DNA from: Microbacterium sp. LKL04
GTDB lineage: Bacteria; Actinomycetota; Actinomycetes; Actinomycetales; Microbacteriaceae
NCBI RefSeq assembly: GCF_900102005.1
Contig: NZ_LT627736.1
Span: forward strand, 1,240,001-1,304,000
DNA: 64,000 nt
Direction: 5' to 3'
The notes beneath the pieces are model-generated. The model was not told the origin of the DNA and searched no databases. It was given only the letters and a program-made list of their open reading frames with translations. Position numbers and translations under genes: made by a program. Within the stretch, counting starts at the first letter, position 1; the number at the start of each line of letters is the position of its first letter. Below, one piece after another: positions 1 to 8,751 of this stretch.

Positions 1-525
1 GTCCCCCTCGAGCAGATGCCGATGTGGAATCCGCGAAAAGCGCTCGGCGGATCGACCGAGAGCGAGCTCGCCGACGCCCGCGTGATCCTCTGGCACGGCT
101 TCTGCTCGGTGCACCGCCGGTTCACGGTCGACCAGATCGCCGCCGCGCGGACGGATCACCCGGGCGTCCGGGTGATCGTGCACCCCGAATGCCCGATGGA
201 CGTCGTCGACGCGGCGGACGAAGCGGGCTCGACGGACGACATCCGGAAGGCCATCGCCGCGGCCACCGAGCCCACGACATTCGCGATCGGCACCGAGATC
301 AACCTCGTCCAGCGTCTGGCGGCGCAGTTCCCGCAACACGAGATCTTCTGCCTCGACCCGGTCGTCTGCCCGTGCTCGACGATGTACCGGATCCACCCGG
401 GCTACCTCGCCTGGATCCTCGAAGGGCTCGTCGCCGGCGAGGTGCGCAACCGCATCACGGTGCCGGCCGACGTCGCCCAGCCGGCGCGCGTCGCCCTCGA
501 GCGGATGCTGGCGGCCAAGCCGTGA
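1..525 (+). CDS. nadA: Quinolinate synthase NadA, C-terminal part (cut by window edge)
   Basis: The last 174 residues of quinolinate synthase, which condenses iminoaspartate (from NadB) with dihydroxyacetone phosphate to make quinolinate for NAD. The frame is open from base 1, so the N-terminus lies outside the window. The visible part has the HPEC motif (near base 190) and the CPC motif (near base 370), which carry Cys ligands of the family's oxygen-sensitive [4Fe-4S] cluster, plus the GTEINLV segment. The stop overlaps the nadB GTG start as GTGA, so the two genes are probably translationally coupled. Confidence 0.95.
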   Translation, partial: VPLEQMPMWNPRKALGGSTESELADARVILWHGFCSVHRRFTVDQIAAARTDHPGVRVIVHPECPMDVVDAADEAGSTDDIRKAIAAATEPTTFAIGTEINLVQRLAAQFPQHEIFCLDPVVCPCSTMYRIHPGYLAWILEGLVAGEVRNRITVPADVAQPARVALERMLAAKP

Positions 526-2054
526 CCAGCGTCGTCGTGGTCGGCTCGGGCATCGCCGGGTTGACCGCCGCACTCCACGCGGATGCCGGTGGCTCGACGG
601 TCACGATCGTCACCAAGAGCGAGCTCGCCGAAGCCAACACACGGTACGCGCAGGGCGGCATCGCGGGCGCGCTCTCCCCCGACGACCGGACGATCGACCA
701 CGCGCACGACACCCTCGTCGCGGGGGCTGGACTCGCCGATCCGGGCGCCGTCGACGTCCTCGTCACGGAAGGTCCGGACCGCATCCGGGACCTCATCGCC
801 GCCGGCGTGCAGTTCGATCGGGACGCTGACGGCACGCTCCGCGCGGGACTCGAGGGAGCGCACTCGTTCCCCCGCATCCTGCACGCCGGGGGCGATGCCA
901 CCGGTGCCGAGATCGAGCGCGCACTCGTCGAGCAGATCCGCCGGAGCGGCATCCGTGTCCTCGAGCACTGCTTCGTGACCGACCTGGTCCGCCGGGGCGG
1001 ACGTGTCGTCGGTGTGGACATCCTCGGCGGCGAGCGCATCGAGGCGGACGCCGTCATCCTCGCGACGGGTGGCGCAGGCCGGCTGTTCGCCCACTCGACC
1101 AACCCCGCCGTGGCGACCGGTGACGGCATCGCCCTCGCCGCCAGGGCGGGCGCTGCCGTCCAGGACCTCGAGTTCGTGCAGTTCCACCCCACGGTGCTCG
1201 CCACGGGCGACGCGTTCCTCGTCTCGGAGGCCGTGCGCGGTGAGGGCGCGGTCCTCCGCGACGAGAGCGGACGCCGATTCGCCGTCGACGTCCACCCGGA
1301 CGGCGAACTGGCGCCCCGCGACGTCGTCGCCCGCGCGATCACGGCCGCCATGGCGCGCCAGGGCGGACGACCCGTCCTCCTCGACGCCGCGGCGGTCCAC
1401 AACCCCGACCCCGACGAGCGAGCACGGTTCCTCGCCGCCCGGTTCCCCACCATCGACGCCGCCGTCCGCTCGCGCGGGCTCGACTGGGCGCGCGAGCCGA
1501 TCCCCGTCACACCGGCCGCCCACTACCTGATGGGCGGCGTGGTCACCGACCTCGATGGCCGCACCGACGTCCCGGGCCTGTACGCGGTCGGCGAGGTCGC
1601 GCGGACCGGAGTCCACGGGGCGAATCGTCTCGCGTCGAACTCCCTGCTCGAGGGCGCCGTCTTCGGCGCCCGTGCCGGTCATGCCGCGGCCACAGACGGT
1701 GCGGCGTGGCCCGTGCACGCCGGCGCCCCGACTGTCCGCGAGACGGCGGCCGACGGCATCCCGCACCCGCCCTTCAGCCGGCACGCACTGCAGGAGCTCA
1801 TGTGGGCGGATGCCGGCGTGACGCGCGATGGCGACGGTCTTCGCCGTGCGGCACGCACCCTCGCCGCGTGGCGCGGCTCCGCCACGCCGCCGGTGACCCT
1901 GCCGGAGCACGAGGACGCGAACCTCCTGCTCGTCGCGGAGCTCATGGTCGCCGCCGCGCTCGCGCGGACCGGCTCGGTGGGTTCCCACCAGCGCACGGAC
2001 GATCCGGCCTCCGCCGATGCGCGCATCCGACCCGACCTGGAAGGGGCTGCGTGA
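522..2054 (+). CDS. nadB: L-aspartate oxidase NadB
   Basis: A 510-aa FAD enzyme that oxidises L-aspartate to iminoaspartate for NadA. It has an N-terminal dinucleotide-binding motif GSGIAGL (residues 8-14), the family segment RYAQGGIA (41-48), the FVQFHPT motif and the C-terminal HGANRLASNSLLEG flavin-binding signature. The frame stays open far upstream inside nadA, but the GTG at 522 is chosen because the flavin fold begins there and it gives the compact GTGA overlap. Length is normal for the succinate dehydrogenase/fumarate reductase flavoprotein family. Middle gene of a nadA-nadB-nadC operon. Confidence 0.95.
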   Translation: MTSVVVVGSGIAGLTAALHADAGGSTVTIVTKSELAEANTRYAQGGIAGALSPDDRTIDHAHDTLVAGAGLADPGAVDVLVTEGPDRIRDLIAAGVQFDRDADGTLRAGLEGAHSFPRILHAGGDATGAEIERALVEQIRRSGIRVLEHCFVTDLVRRGGRVVGVDILGGERIEADAVILATGGAGRLFAHSTNPAVATGDGIALAARAGAAVQDLEFVQFHPTVLATGDAFLVSEAVRGEGAVLRDESGRRFAVDVHPDGELAPRDVVARAITAAMARQGGRPVLLDAAAVHNPDPDERARFLAARFPTIDAAVRSRGLDWAREPIPVTPAAHYLMGGVVTDLDGRTDVPGLYAVGEVARTGVHGANRLASNSLLEGAVFGARAGHAAATDGAAWPVHAGAPTVRETAADGIPHPPFSRHALQELMWADAGVTRDGDGLRRAARTLAAWRGSATPPVTLPEHEDANLLLVAELMVAAALARTGSVGSHQRTDDPASADARIRPDLEGAA

Positions 2055-2908
2055 TGCTCTCACCCGCCGTCATCGAAGCGACTGTCCGCGCCGCCCTCCT
2101 CGAGGACGCTCCGTGGGGTGACATCACGAGCGAGGCGCTGATCCCGGCATCCGCCACCGCGACGGCCGAACTCGTTGCGCGCGAAGCCGGCGTGTTCAGC
2201 GGCGGAGCGGTGTTCTCCGCCGCGTTCGCCCTCACCGACGACCGCGTGGAGGCGGATCTGCGCGCGCCGGACGGAGCCCGCTTCGCACCGGGCGACGTCC
2301 TCGCCGTCGTGACGGGCCCCGCCCGCGCGATCCTGACGGCGGAGCGGATCGGCCTGAACTTCGTCCAGCGGATGTCAGGCATCGCGACCGTGACCGCCGC
2401 CTATGCGGACGCGGTGGCCGGGACGGGCGTGCGGATCGCCGACACCCGCAAGACGACGCCGGGCCTGCGCGCCTTCGAGCGTCACGCCGTCCGCAGCGGC
2501 GGCGGCGCCAACCACCGTCATTCGCTGTCGGATGCCGTGATGGCCAAGGACAACCACCTCGCCGTCCTCACCCGCTCGGGGCTGTCGGTCACCGAGGCGA
2601 TCATCGACGCCAAGACACGCCTGCCCCACACCGCGCACATCGAGATCGAGGTCGACCGTCTCGACCAGATCGAGGCGGTGCTCGCCGCGGGCATCGGCAC
2701 GATCATGCTCGACAACTTCACGCTCGCGGACCTCCGGACGGGTGTCGCGCAGGTGGCGGGACGGGCGACCGTCGAGGCATCCGGCGGGGTCTCCCTCGAC
2801 ACCGTCCGGGCGATCGCCGAGACCGGTGTCGATGTCATCTCGGTCGGCGCGCTGACGCATTCGGCGCGGGCGCTCGACCTGGGACTCGACGTCCGCATCG
2901 AGGCCTGA
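2054..2908 (+). CDS. nadC: Nicotinate-nucleotide pyrophosphorylase NadC
   Basis: A 284-aa quinolinate phosphoribosyltransferase that makes nicotinate mononucleotide from quinolinate and PRPP, the third step of de novo NAD synthesis. Family motifs include EDAPWGDIT (residues 18-26), ADTRKTTPGLR, the HRHSLSDAVMAKDNH segment and EASGGV near the C-terminus. The ATG at 2054 overlaps the nadB stop by one base; an in-frame GTG three bases earlier is an equally possible start. The next gene follows after a single base. Confidence 0.95.
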   Translation: MLSPAVIEATVRAALLEDAPWGDITSEALIPASATATAELVAREAGVFSGGAVFSAAFALTDDRVEADLRAPDGARFAPGDVLAVVTGPARAILTAERIGLNFVQRMSGIATVTAAYADAVAGTGVRIADTRKTTPGLRAFERHAVRSGGGANHRHSLSDAVMAKDNHLAVLTRSGLSVTEAIIDAKTRLPHTAHIEIEVDRLDQIEAVLAAGIGTIMLDNFTLADLRTGVAQVAGRATVEASGGVSLDTVRAIAETGVDVISVGALTHSARALDLGLDVRIEA

Positions 2909-2909
2909 G

Positions 2910-4049
2910 GTGCTCTACCTCGACCACGCGGCGACCGGCCCCGTCCGTCCCGAGGTGCGGGAGACGATGCTCCCCTTCCTCGGCGAGCGCTACGGCAACC
3001 CGTCGAGCCACCACACGGTCGGCGAGGATGCCGCCGCCGCCCTCACCGACGCGCGTCGCCGGGTCGCAGCCGTCCTCGGGATGCGGCCGGGAGACGTGAT
3101 CTTCACCTCCGGGGCGACCGAGGCGAACAATCTCGCGCTGAAGGGGGTCGCTGTCGCAGCACTCCTGCGCACCGGCCGGCCCGGACACCTCGTCACGAGC
3201 GCGATCGAGCACGAGTCGGTGCTCGCGTCGGCGGAGTTCCTGGAGCGCGTCCACGGGATGGCGGTGACCCGGCTGCGGGTCGACGCGGATGGGCTCGTCT
3301 CCGCCGACGACCTCGCGGCCTCCCTTCGGGAGGACACCGTGCTCGTCTCGCTCGGGTACGCGAACAACGAGATCGGGACGGTGCAGGATGCCGCCGCACT
3401 CGCGGCCGTCTCCACCGCGGCGCGCGTCCCGCTCCACCTCGACGCCGTCCAGGCAGCGGGGTGGCTGCCCCTGGCGGGGACCGGTGCGGAAGCCCTCTCG
3501 ATCGCGGGCCACAAGATCGGAGCCCCGCAGGGGATCGGGGCCCTCGCGATCCGCGGACGCGTCCCCCTGGAACCGCTCCTCCACGGCGGCGGTCAGGAGC
3601 GCGATCGTCGCAGCGGCACGGAGAACGTCGCCGGCGCGGTGGGCCTCGCCGTCGCGCTCGAACTCGCCGAGGCGGAGCGACTCGACGCGACGGCGCGCGT
3701 CACAGCGGTGCGCGACGCGTTCGTCGCCCGCGTTCTCGCGCTGATCGCCGAGGCGCGGCTCACGGGTCACGCATCCCGCCGTCTGCCGGGGACGGCGAGC
3801 TTCACGTTCTCGGGCGTCAGCGGTGAAGCCGTCCTGCTCGAACTCGAACGACGCGGCGTCGTCTCCTCGAGCGGATCCGCCTGCGCAGCCGGCAGCGACG
3901 AACCCTCCCACGTGCTCCTGGCGCTCGGCATCGCACCCGAGGTCGCCCAAACGTCGGTCCGGTTCAGCTTCGGCCACCACGCGACGATCGACCCCGCCCC
4001 CCTCGCCGACGCCGTCGCCGCCTCGGTGGCGGCGGTACGATCGCGGTGA
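2910..4049 (+). CDS. Cysteine desulfurase of the NifS/IscS type in the nad operon
   Basis: A 379-aa class V PLP aminotransferase-fold enzyme that takes sulfur from cysteine as a persulfide. The PLP lysine lies in AGHKIGAPQG and the catalytic Cys in SGSACAAGS, followed by EPSHVL. It starts on GTG one base after the nadC stop, so it is almost certainly co-transcribed. Its position supports a dedicated role in building the NadA iron-sulfur cluster, as proposed for NifS-like proteins in nad operons; that is inference from context. No SufS or Isc genes are in the window. Confidence 0.92.
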   Translation: MLYLDHAATGPVRPEVRETMLPFLGERYGNPSSHHTVGEDAAAALTDARRRVAAVLGMRPGDVIFTSGATEANNLALKGVAVAALLRTGRPGHLVTSAIEHESVLASAEFLERVHGMAVTRLRVDADGLVSADDLAASLREDTVLVSLGYANNEIGTVQDAAALAAVSTAARVPLHLDAVQAAGWLPLAGTGAEALSIAGHKIGAPQGIGALAIRGRVPLEPLLHGGGQERDRRSGTENVAGAVGLAVALELAEAERLDATARVTAVRDAFVARVLALIAEARLTGHASRRLPGTASFTFSGVSGEAVLLELERRGVVSSSGSACAAGSDEPSHVLLALGIAPEVAQTSVRFSFGHHATIDPAPLADAVAASVAAVRSR

Positions 4050-5011
4050 TGAGCACCCCGACCGTCACCGTCATCGTTCCCGGACGCGACGTCGGCGCGT
4101 TCGCAGACGAGGCCCTCGCCTCCCTCCGCGGGCAGACGCACGAGGACTTCCGCGCGATCCTCGTCGACGACGCCTCACGCGATCGGACGGCCGAGGTGTT
4201 CGCCGCGGCGGCCGCCGCTGATCCTCGCTTCACGGTGGTGCGCCACGACGTCGCCCGCGGCCTGGGCGCCTCCCGGAACGAGGCGCTCGATCTCGTGGGC
4301 ACCCCCTATGTCGGCTTCTTCGACGCCGACGACGTCATGCTGCCGGGAGGGCTCGCCACCCTCGTGGGCAGCCTCGAGGAATCCGGCAGCGACATCGCCG
4401 TCGGCGCCTACGTCCGATTGCGAGCGGATGCCTCGGGTCGCTACGCCCCCGGCATCGTCCAGCCCTGGGTCGCGGCATCCACCTCGCCCGCCCGGCGTCG
4501 CACGACCCTCGCCGAGCACCCGGACGTCTCGGGGAACATCGTCGCGTGGTCCAAGGTCAGCCGCATCGACCTGTGGCGTCGCGAGGGTCTGCGTTTCACC
4601 GAGGAGCGGGCGTACGAGGATCAGGTCGTCGCGCAGCAGCTCTATGCGGCGGCCGGAGCCATCGACGTGATCCCCGACGTCGTGGTGCACTGGCGCGAGC
4701 GAGCAGACGGCACCTCGATCACGCAGCGGCGCCACGCCGTCCCCGTCCTGCAGGACTACCTCGACGGTATGCGGGGAGGCCTCGCGGTCCTCGATGACGC
4801 GGGATTCGACGACGCCGCCCGCTCCCGCGTCCACCTCATCCTCGACATGGACGTCCCCGCCCTCGTGAGGGTCGCCGAGCACCACCCCGACGACACCTAT
4901 CGGCAGCTTCTGGGTGCGTTCACGCGAGACCTCCTCGATCGCGCCGAGAACGAGGGCGTCGTCCTCGACGAGGCATCCGCTCCCCTGCTGGCCGCCGCAC
5001 AGGCCTGGTGA
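4049..5011 (+). CDS. Family 2 glycosyltransferase
   Basis: A 320-aa inverting GT-A glycosyltransferase. It has the N-terminal nucleotide-sugar fold (TVIVPGRDVGAF, then ILVDDASRDRT), a metal-binding FFDADD motif near residue 90, and an acidic YEDQ motif near residue 190 as in family 2 enzymes that make teichoic-acid or exopolysaccharide-type glycans. Donor and acceptor cannot be told. The ATG shares one base with the desulfurase stop; a GTG three bases upstream is possible. No signal peptide or membrane helix is seen. A TACGAT box (4036-4041) seven bases before the ATG could allow independent leaderless transcription. Confidence 0.85.
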   Translation: MSTPTVTVIVPGRDVGAFADEALASLRGQTHEDFRAILVDDASRDRTAEVFAAAAAADPRFTVVRHDVARGLGASRNEALDLVGTPYVGFFDADDVMLPGGLATLVGSLEESGSDIAVGAYVRLRADASGRYAPGIVQPWVAASTSPARRRTTLAEHPDVSGNIVAWSKVSRIDLWRREGLRFTEERAYEDQVVAQQLYAAAGAIDVIPDVVVHWRERADGTSITQRRHAVPVLQDYLDGMRGGLAVLDDAGFDDAARSRVHLILDMDVPALVRVAEHHPDDTYRQLLGAFTRDLLDRAENEGVVLDEASAPLLAAAQAW

Positions 5012-5015
5012 GGAT

Positions 5016-6899
5016 TCAGCCGGCGCCGTCGATACGCGCCGCCGCGACCTGCTGCGCCGCGAGTTCGGCGTAGAGACCGCCCGCCGCCAGCAGTTCCGTG
5101 TGCGTGCCCGACTCGACGATGCTCCCCGCCTCGACGACGTGGATGACGTCGGCGGCGATCACCGTCGAGAGCCGGTGTGCGATCGACAGCGTCGTCCGCC
5201 CCCGCGCGGCCTCGTCGATGGCCTCCTGCACGACCCGCTCCGAGACGGTGTCGAGCGCCGAGGTCGCCTCGTCGAGCAGCAGCACGGGCGGATCCTTCAG
5301 CAGTACGCGCGCGATCGCGATCCGCTGCTTCTCTCCGCCGGACAAGCGGTACCCCCGCTCGCCGACGACGGTGTCGTAGCCGTCCTCGAAGCCGGCGATG
5401 ACGTGGTGGATGTTCGCCGCGACGCAGGCGGCCTCGATCTCGGCATCCGTCGCTTCGGGCTTCGCGTAGCGGAGGTTGTCGCGGATCGACGCGTGGAAGA
5501 GGTAGGTCTCCTGCGACACGATGCCGATCCGGTCGATGATCGATGCCTGCGAGAGCGAGCGCACATCGGCTCCGGCGAACAGCACGGTCCCCGCGGTCGG
5601 CTCGTAGAGGCGCGGCGCGAGGTACAGGATCGTGGTCTTTCCGGCGCCGGAGGGTCCCACGAAGGCGACGTGCTGCCCGGGCTCGGCCACGAAGGAGACG
5701 CCGTCGAGGGTCGCAGGGCTGTCGGGGCCGGCATCCGGGTATCGGAACGAAACGTCCCGGAACTCGATCCGCCCCACCGGGCCGGGGGCGTCCGCCACGT
5801 CGAGCGCGTCGGCGGCGTCGGCGATCGCGGGGCGCAGATCGAGGTACTCGAAGATGCGGGCGAACAGCGCGCGCGAGGTCTGCACGTCGAGCGCGACGCG
5901 CATCAGTCCCATGAGCGGCATGAGCAGCCGTGCTTGCACCGTCGTGAACGCGACGACCGCCCCCGCCGTGATGGGGACCGCGTCCCCCGTGATGAAGAAC
6001 CCGGCGACGAGGTAGATGATCGCGGGGACTGACGACATGATGATCTGCACGACAGCGAAGAAGCCCTGACCGCTCATCGCCTGCCGCACCTGCAGACCGA
6101 TCTGGGTCCGGTTCTCGGCGGCGTAGCGATCCGACTCGGCCCGCTGACGGTTGAAGGACTTCGACAGCAGGATGCCGGAGACGCTCAGGGTCTCCTGGGT
6201 GATGGCGCTGAGCTCCGACAGCGACTCCTGCGTCTGACCGGCGATACGGGCGCGCACCTGACCGACCCGTCGCTGCACGAGGATCAGCACGGGCATCATG
6301 ACGACCGCGATGAGGGTGAGTCGCACGTCGATGAGGAGCATCGCCACCAGCGCGGAGATGACCGTGACGGTGTTCCCCAGGATGCTCGTGACGGTGTTGG
6401 TGAGGACGCCGGACACCCCGCCCACGTCGTTCTGCAACCGCGACTGGATGACGCCTGTCTTGGTCCGCGTGAAGAACCCGAGGTCCATCGCCTGCAGATG
6501 GGCGAACATCCGCACGCGCAGATCGCCCGTCACCCGGTTGCCGACCGTCGATGTCAGCCAGGTCTGCGCGATCCCGAGCGCCGCGCCGAGGACGAACAGC
6601 CCGATCATCGAGAGCACCAGGACACCCAGGAGCCCGAGCTGGGGAGGCGAGCCGTCGACCGGGAAGAGGGCGTCGTCGAAGATGCGCTGGACCAGCAGCG
6701 GCGGGATGACGCCGACCGCCGCGCCGAGGATCACGAGCGCCGCGGTGACGACCAGTCGGCGGCGGTACGGGCGGAAGAGGGCGACCACACGCCGGCCGAG
6801 ATCCGGGATGCGGGGAGCCGACGCGTTCCGCTCCCGCTGCGTGTCTTCATCGATTCCGCGGAACCCTCCTCGGAAGCCTCCGGGTCCGCCCATGCTCAT
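5016..6899 (-). CDS. ABC exporter, fused membrane and ATP-binding domains
   Basis: A 627-aa ABC transporter half-exporter (type IV fold). A glycine-rich N-terminal segment is followed by six membrane helices (about residues 60-340) and an ATPase domain with Walker A GPSGAGKTT, signature LSGGEKQR, Walker B VLLLDEATSALD and a switch His in SIAHRLST. It probably works as a homodimer exporting a drug or lipid; the substrate is unknown. The open frame extends upstream to 7058, but ATG 6899 is preferred because a TATGGT -10 box ends six bases before it. It is divergent from the MFS transporter. Confidence 0.92.
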   Translation of the reverse strand: MSMGGPGGFRGGFRGIDEDTQRERNASAPRIPDLGRRVVALFRPYRRRLVVTAALVILGAAVGVIPPLLVQRIFDDALFPVDGSPPQLGLLGVLVLSMIGLFVLGAALGIAQTWLTSTVGNRVTGDLRVRMFAHLQAMDLGFFTRTKTGVIQSRLQNDVGGVSGVLTNTVTSILGNTVTVISALVAMLLIDVRLTLIAVVMMPVLILVQRRVGQVRARIAGQTQESLSELSAITQETLSVSGILLSKSFNRQRAESDRYAAENRTQIGLQVRQAMSGQGFFAVVQIIMSSVPAIIYLVAGFFITGDAVPITAGAVVAFTTVQARLLMPLMGLMRVALDVQTSRALFARIFEYLDLRPAIADAADALDVADAPGPVGRIEFRDVSFRYPDAGPDSPATLDGVSFVAEPGQHVAFVGPSGAGKTTILYLAPRLYEPTAGTVLFAGADVRSLSQASIIDRIGIVSQETYLFHASIRDNLRYAKPEATDAEIEAACVAANIHHVIAGFEDGYDTVVGERGYRLSGGEKQRIAIARVLLKDPPVLLLDEATSALDTVSERVVQEAIDEAARGRTTLSIAHRLSTVIAADVIHVVEAGSIVESGTHTELLAAGGLYAELAAQQVAAARIDGAG

Positions 6900-6905
6900 C
6901 TCGTC

Positions 6906-6911
6906 ACCATA
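6906..6911 (-). promoter_or_regulatory. Predicted -10 box, leaderless start of the ABC exporter
   Basis: TATGGT on the minus strand, six bases before ATG 6899, with no ribosome binding site between. The +1 would be at or next to the start codon. Confidence 0.55.
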
Positions 6912-6962
6912 ACCCCGCGCGATCCCCGCCGGCCCGGGGAATGAAGCGCAACCCGGATCCGT

Positions 6963-6968
6963 TAGGCT
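6963..6968 (+). promoter_or_regulatory. Predicted -10 box of the MFS transporter gene
   Basis: TAGGCT on the plus strand. It predicts a leader of roughly 60 bases before the GTG at 7037, which has a good AAGGA ribosome binding site. Confidence 0.45.
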
Positions 6969-7036
6969 GAACGACTCGCGAGACGCGTGTGCCTGTCTCC
7001 GCCGCGCCGACCGCCCCTCCCACTCGAAGGACTCTC

Positions 7037-8509
7037 GTGCCCCTCTCGGACACTGCATCCACGCCCACCGCCGCTCCGGCGCCGACGAGGACGGGTCCGG
7101 TCATCGCACTTCTCGTCGTCGCCGCCTTCGTCGTCATCCTGAACGAGACGACCATGAGTGTCGCCCTGACCGACATCGTCGCCGACCTCGGCATCACCGT
7201 CGCCACCGGCCAGTGGCTGACGACCGGCTTCCTGCTGACGATGGCCGTGGTCATCCCGCTGACGGGGTACCTGCTGGAGCGGTTCACGCTGCGGACCGTC
7301 TTCTTCGCCGCCATGACCCTGTTCTCGGCCGGAACGCTGATCGCCGCCCTCGCACCGGGCTTCGAGTTCCTCCTCGCGGGCCGGATCGTGCAGGCCAGCG
7401 GCACGGCGATCATGATGCCGCTGCTGTTCACGACGGTCCTCAACATCGTGCCCCCGTCGCACCGCGGCCGGATGATGGGCACCATCACCGTCGTGATCGC
7501 CGTCGCACCGGCGATCGGCCCCACCGTCTCGGGCCTGATCCTCTCGACCCTGACCTGGCATGCGATCTTTTGGGTGATGCTGCCCATCTCCCTCATCGCG
7601 ATCGCACTCGGCGCCGTGTGGGTGAAGAACGTCACCGAGACCCGCCCGGACGCGCGTTTCGACGTGCTGTCCGTCCCGCTGTCCGCCCTCGGTTTCGGCG
7701 GCCTCATCTACGGCTTCAGCGCGATCGGCGAGTCGGCGTCTGGGCACGCCCCGGTCCCGGTCGCGATCCCGCTGGCCGTCGGCGCACTGGCACTCGTGCT
7801 CTTCGTCCTCCGCCAGCTGCACCTGCAGAAGACCGACAGCGCACTGCTGGACCTCCGCACGTTCCAGACCCGGGCGTTCTCGCTCGCGGTCGTCCTCGTG
7901 GTCGTCGTGTTCGCCGCGCTGTTCGGCTCGATCGTCCTGCTGCCCATCTACCTCCAGCAGGTGCTGGGACTCGACGTCCTCGGCATCGGACTCATGCTGC
8001 TTCCCGGCGGGATCCTCATGGGAGCCATGGCGCCCTTCGTCGGCAACGCCTTCGACCGGGTGGGGCCGACTCCGCTCGTCATCCCGGGCATGATCATCGC
8101 CGCCGCAGCCCTGTGGGGAATGACCCTGTTCGACGCGAACACGGGCGTCCCCTTCGTGATCGCGGTACACCTGGCCCTCAACCTCGGGCTCGGTCTCACC
8201 TTCACGCCGCTGCTGACGTCGGCGCTCGGCTCGCTCCCCCGGCGCTACTACCCGTACGGCTCGGCGACGGTGGGAACCCTGCAGCAGGTCGCGGGCGCCG
8301 CCGGGACCGCGCTGTTCGTCACCATCATGACCGTGACGACGGCGGCCGGACTGGCCGACGGGCATACCGAGGTGCTGGCCAAGGCCGGCGGCGTACATGC
8401 CGCGTTCCTCGTCGGTGCGATCGTGGCGAGCGCCGCGGTCGTGCTCGCGCTGTTCGTCCGCAAGCCGGCCGAGGGGTCCGCGGACGAGGGAGCCCCACTC
8501 GCCCACTGA
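7037..8509 (+). CDS. MFS efflux transporter, DHA2-like
   Basis: A 490-aa major facilitator with about 14 hydrophobic segments. It has motif A-like and motif C-like features of drug:H+ antiporters (APAIGPTVSG in helix 5) and an early acidic residue in LNETTMSVAL. It probably exports small molecules with the proton gradient; the substrate is unknown. The GTG at 7037 is preferred over an upstream GTG at 6989 because AAGGA lies six bases before it and the hydrophobic domain follows a short Thr/Pro/Ala-rich tail. Pairing with a divergent ABC exporter suggests an efflux locus, though no regulator is adjacent. Confidence 0.9.
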   Translation: MPLSDTASTPTAAPAPTRTGPVIALLVVAAFVVILNETTMSVALTDIVADLGITVATGQWLTTGFLLTMAVVIPLTGYLLERFTLRTVFFAAMTLFSAGTLIAALAPGFEFLLAGRIVQASGTAIMMPLLFTTVLNIVPPSHRGRMMGTITVVIAVAPAIGPTVSGLILSTLTWHAIFWVMLPISLIAIALGAVWVKNVTETRPDARFDVLSVPLSALGFGGLIYGFSAIGESASGHAPVPVAIPLAVGALALVLFVLRQLHLQKTDSALLDLRTFQTRAFSLAVVLVVVVFAALFGSIVLLPIYLQQVLGLDVLGIGLMLLPGGILMGAMAPFVGNAFDRVGPTPLVIPGMIIAAAALWGMTLFDANTGVPFVIAVHLALNLGLGLTFTPLLTSALGSLPRRYYPYGSATVGTLQQVAGAAGTALFVTIMTVTTAAGLADGHTEVLAKAGGVHAAFLVGAIVASAAVVLALFVRKPAEGSADEGAPLAH

Positions 8510-8526
8510 TCAGTCGGCGCGACAGC

Positions 8527-8673
8527 TCACTTCGTGCTGCAGCATCCTCCGCCGCAGCACGACGCGCCCTCGTCGAGAAGGTCGACGGCGTCCGTCTCCT
8601 CCGTCGTGTTCTGAAGCGTGGAGATCGGCTGCAGGGACGGGGTAGGCAGGTTCGAGGTGGCCATGGTCTCCAT
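8527..8673 (-). CDS. Small Cys-rich peptide ending CCGGGCCSTK
   Basis: A 48-aa open frame. The first 37 residues are polar and Thr/acidic-rich (METMATSNLPTPSLQPISTL, then QNTTEETDAVDLLDEGAS) and the end is CCGGGCCSTK. The second Met (8664) has GGAG just ahead of it and may be the true start. No signal peptide or helix is seen. Two Cys pairs around three glycines could bind a metal, or the layout could be a leader plus Cys-rich core of a ribosomally made peptide; no modification enzyme is recognisable nearby. A perfect palindrome abuts the first ATG. Function unknown. Confidence 0.7.
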   Translation of the reverse strand: METMATSNLPTPSLQPISTLQNTTEETDAVDLLDEGASCCGGGCCSTK

Positions 8674-8689
8674 GTTACGCCCGCGTAAC
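8674..8689 (-). promoter_or_regulatory. Palindromic operator candidate before the Cys-rich peptide
   Basis: GTTACGC-CC-GCGTAAC: perfect 7-bp arms around two bases, touching the ATG at 8673. On the minus strand a TTGACC -35-like box (8705-8710) lies 17 bases from TACGCG inside the palindrome, so a bound repressor would cover the -10 region. The regulator is not identified. Confidence 0.55.
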
Positions 8690-8738
8690 CCGCACCGGCG
8701 CGGTGGTCAAGGGCCTGAAGACCGGGCCGCCCGACGCC

Positions 8739-8744
8739 TACCGT
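8739..8744 (+). promoter_or_regulatory. Predicted -10 box, leaderless start of the DJ-1/PfpI gene
   Basis: TACCGT seven bases before ATG 8752; there is no ribosome binding site in the gap. Confidence 0.5.
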
Positions 8745-8751
8745 CGACGGC

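Noticed and set aside
51..2063. Several minus-strand frames opposite nadA/nadB
   Set aside because: They lack start signals and family motifs and lie opposite intact NAD genes.
6962..8506. A 514-codon minus-strand frame opposite the MFS gene
   Set aside because: Asp/Arg/His/Gly-rich antisense artefact; the plus strand encodes a clear transporter.
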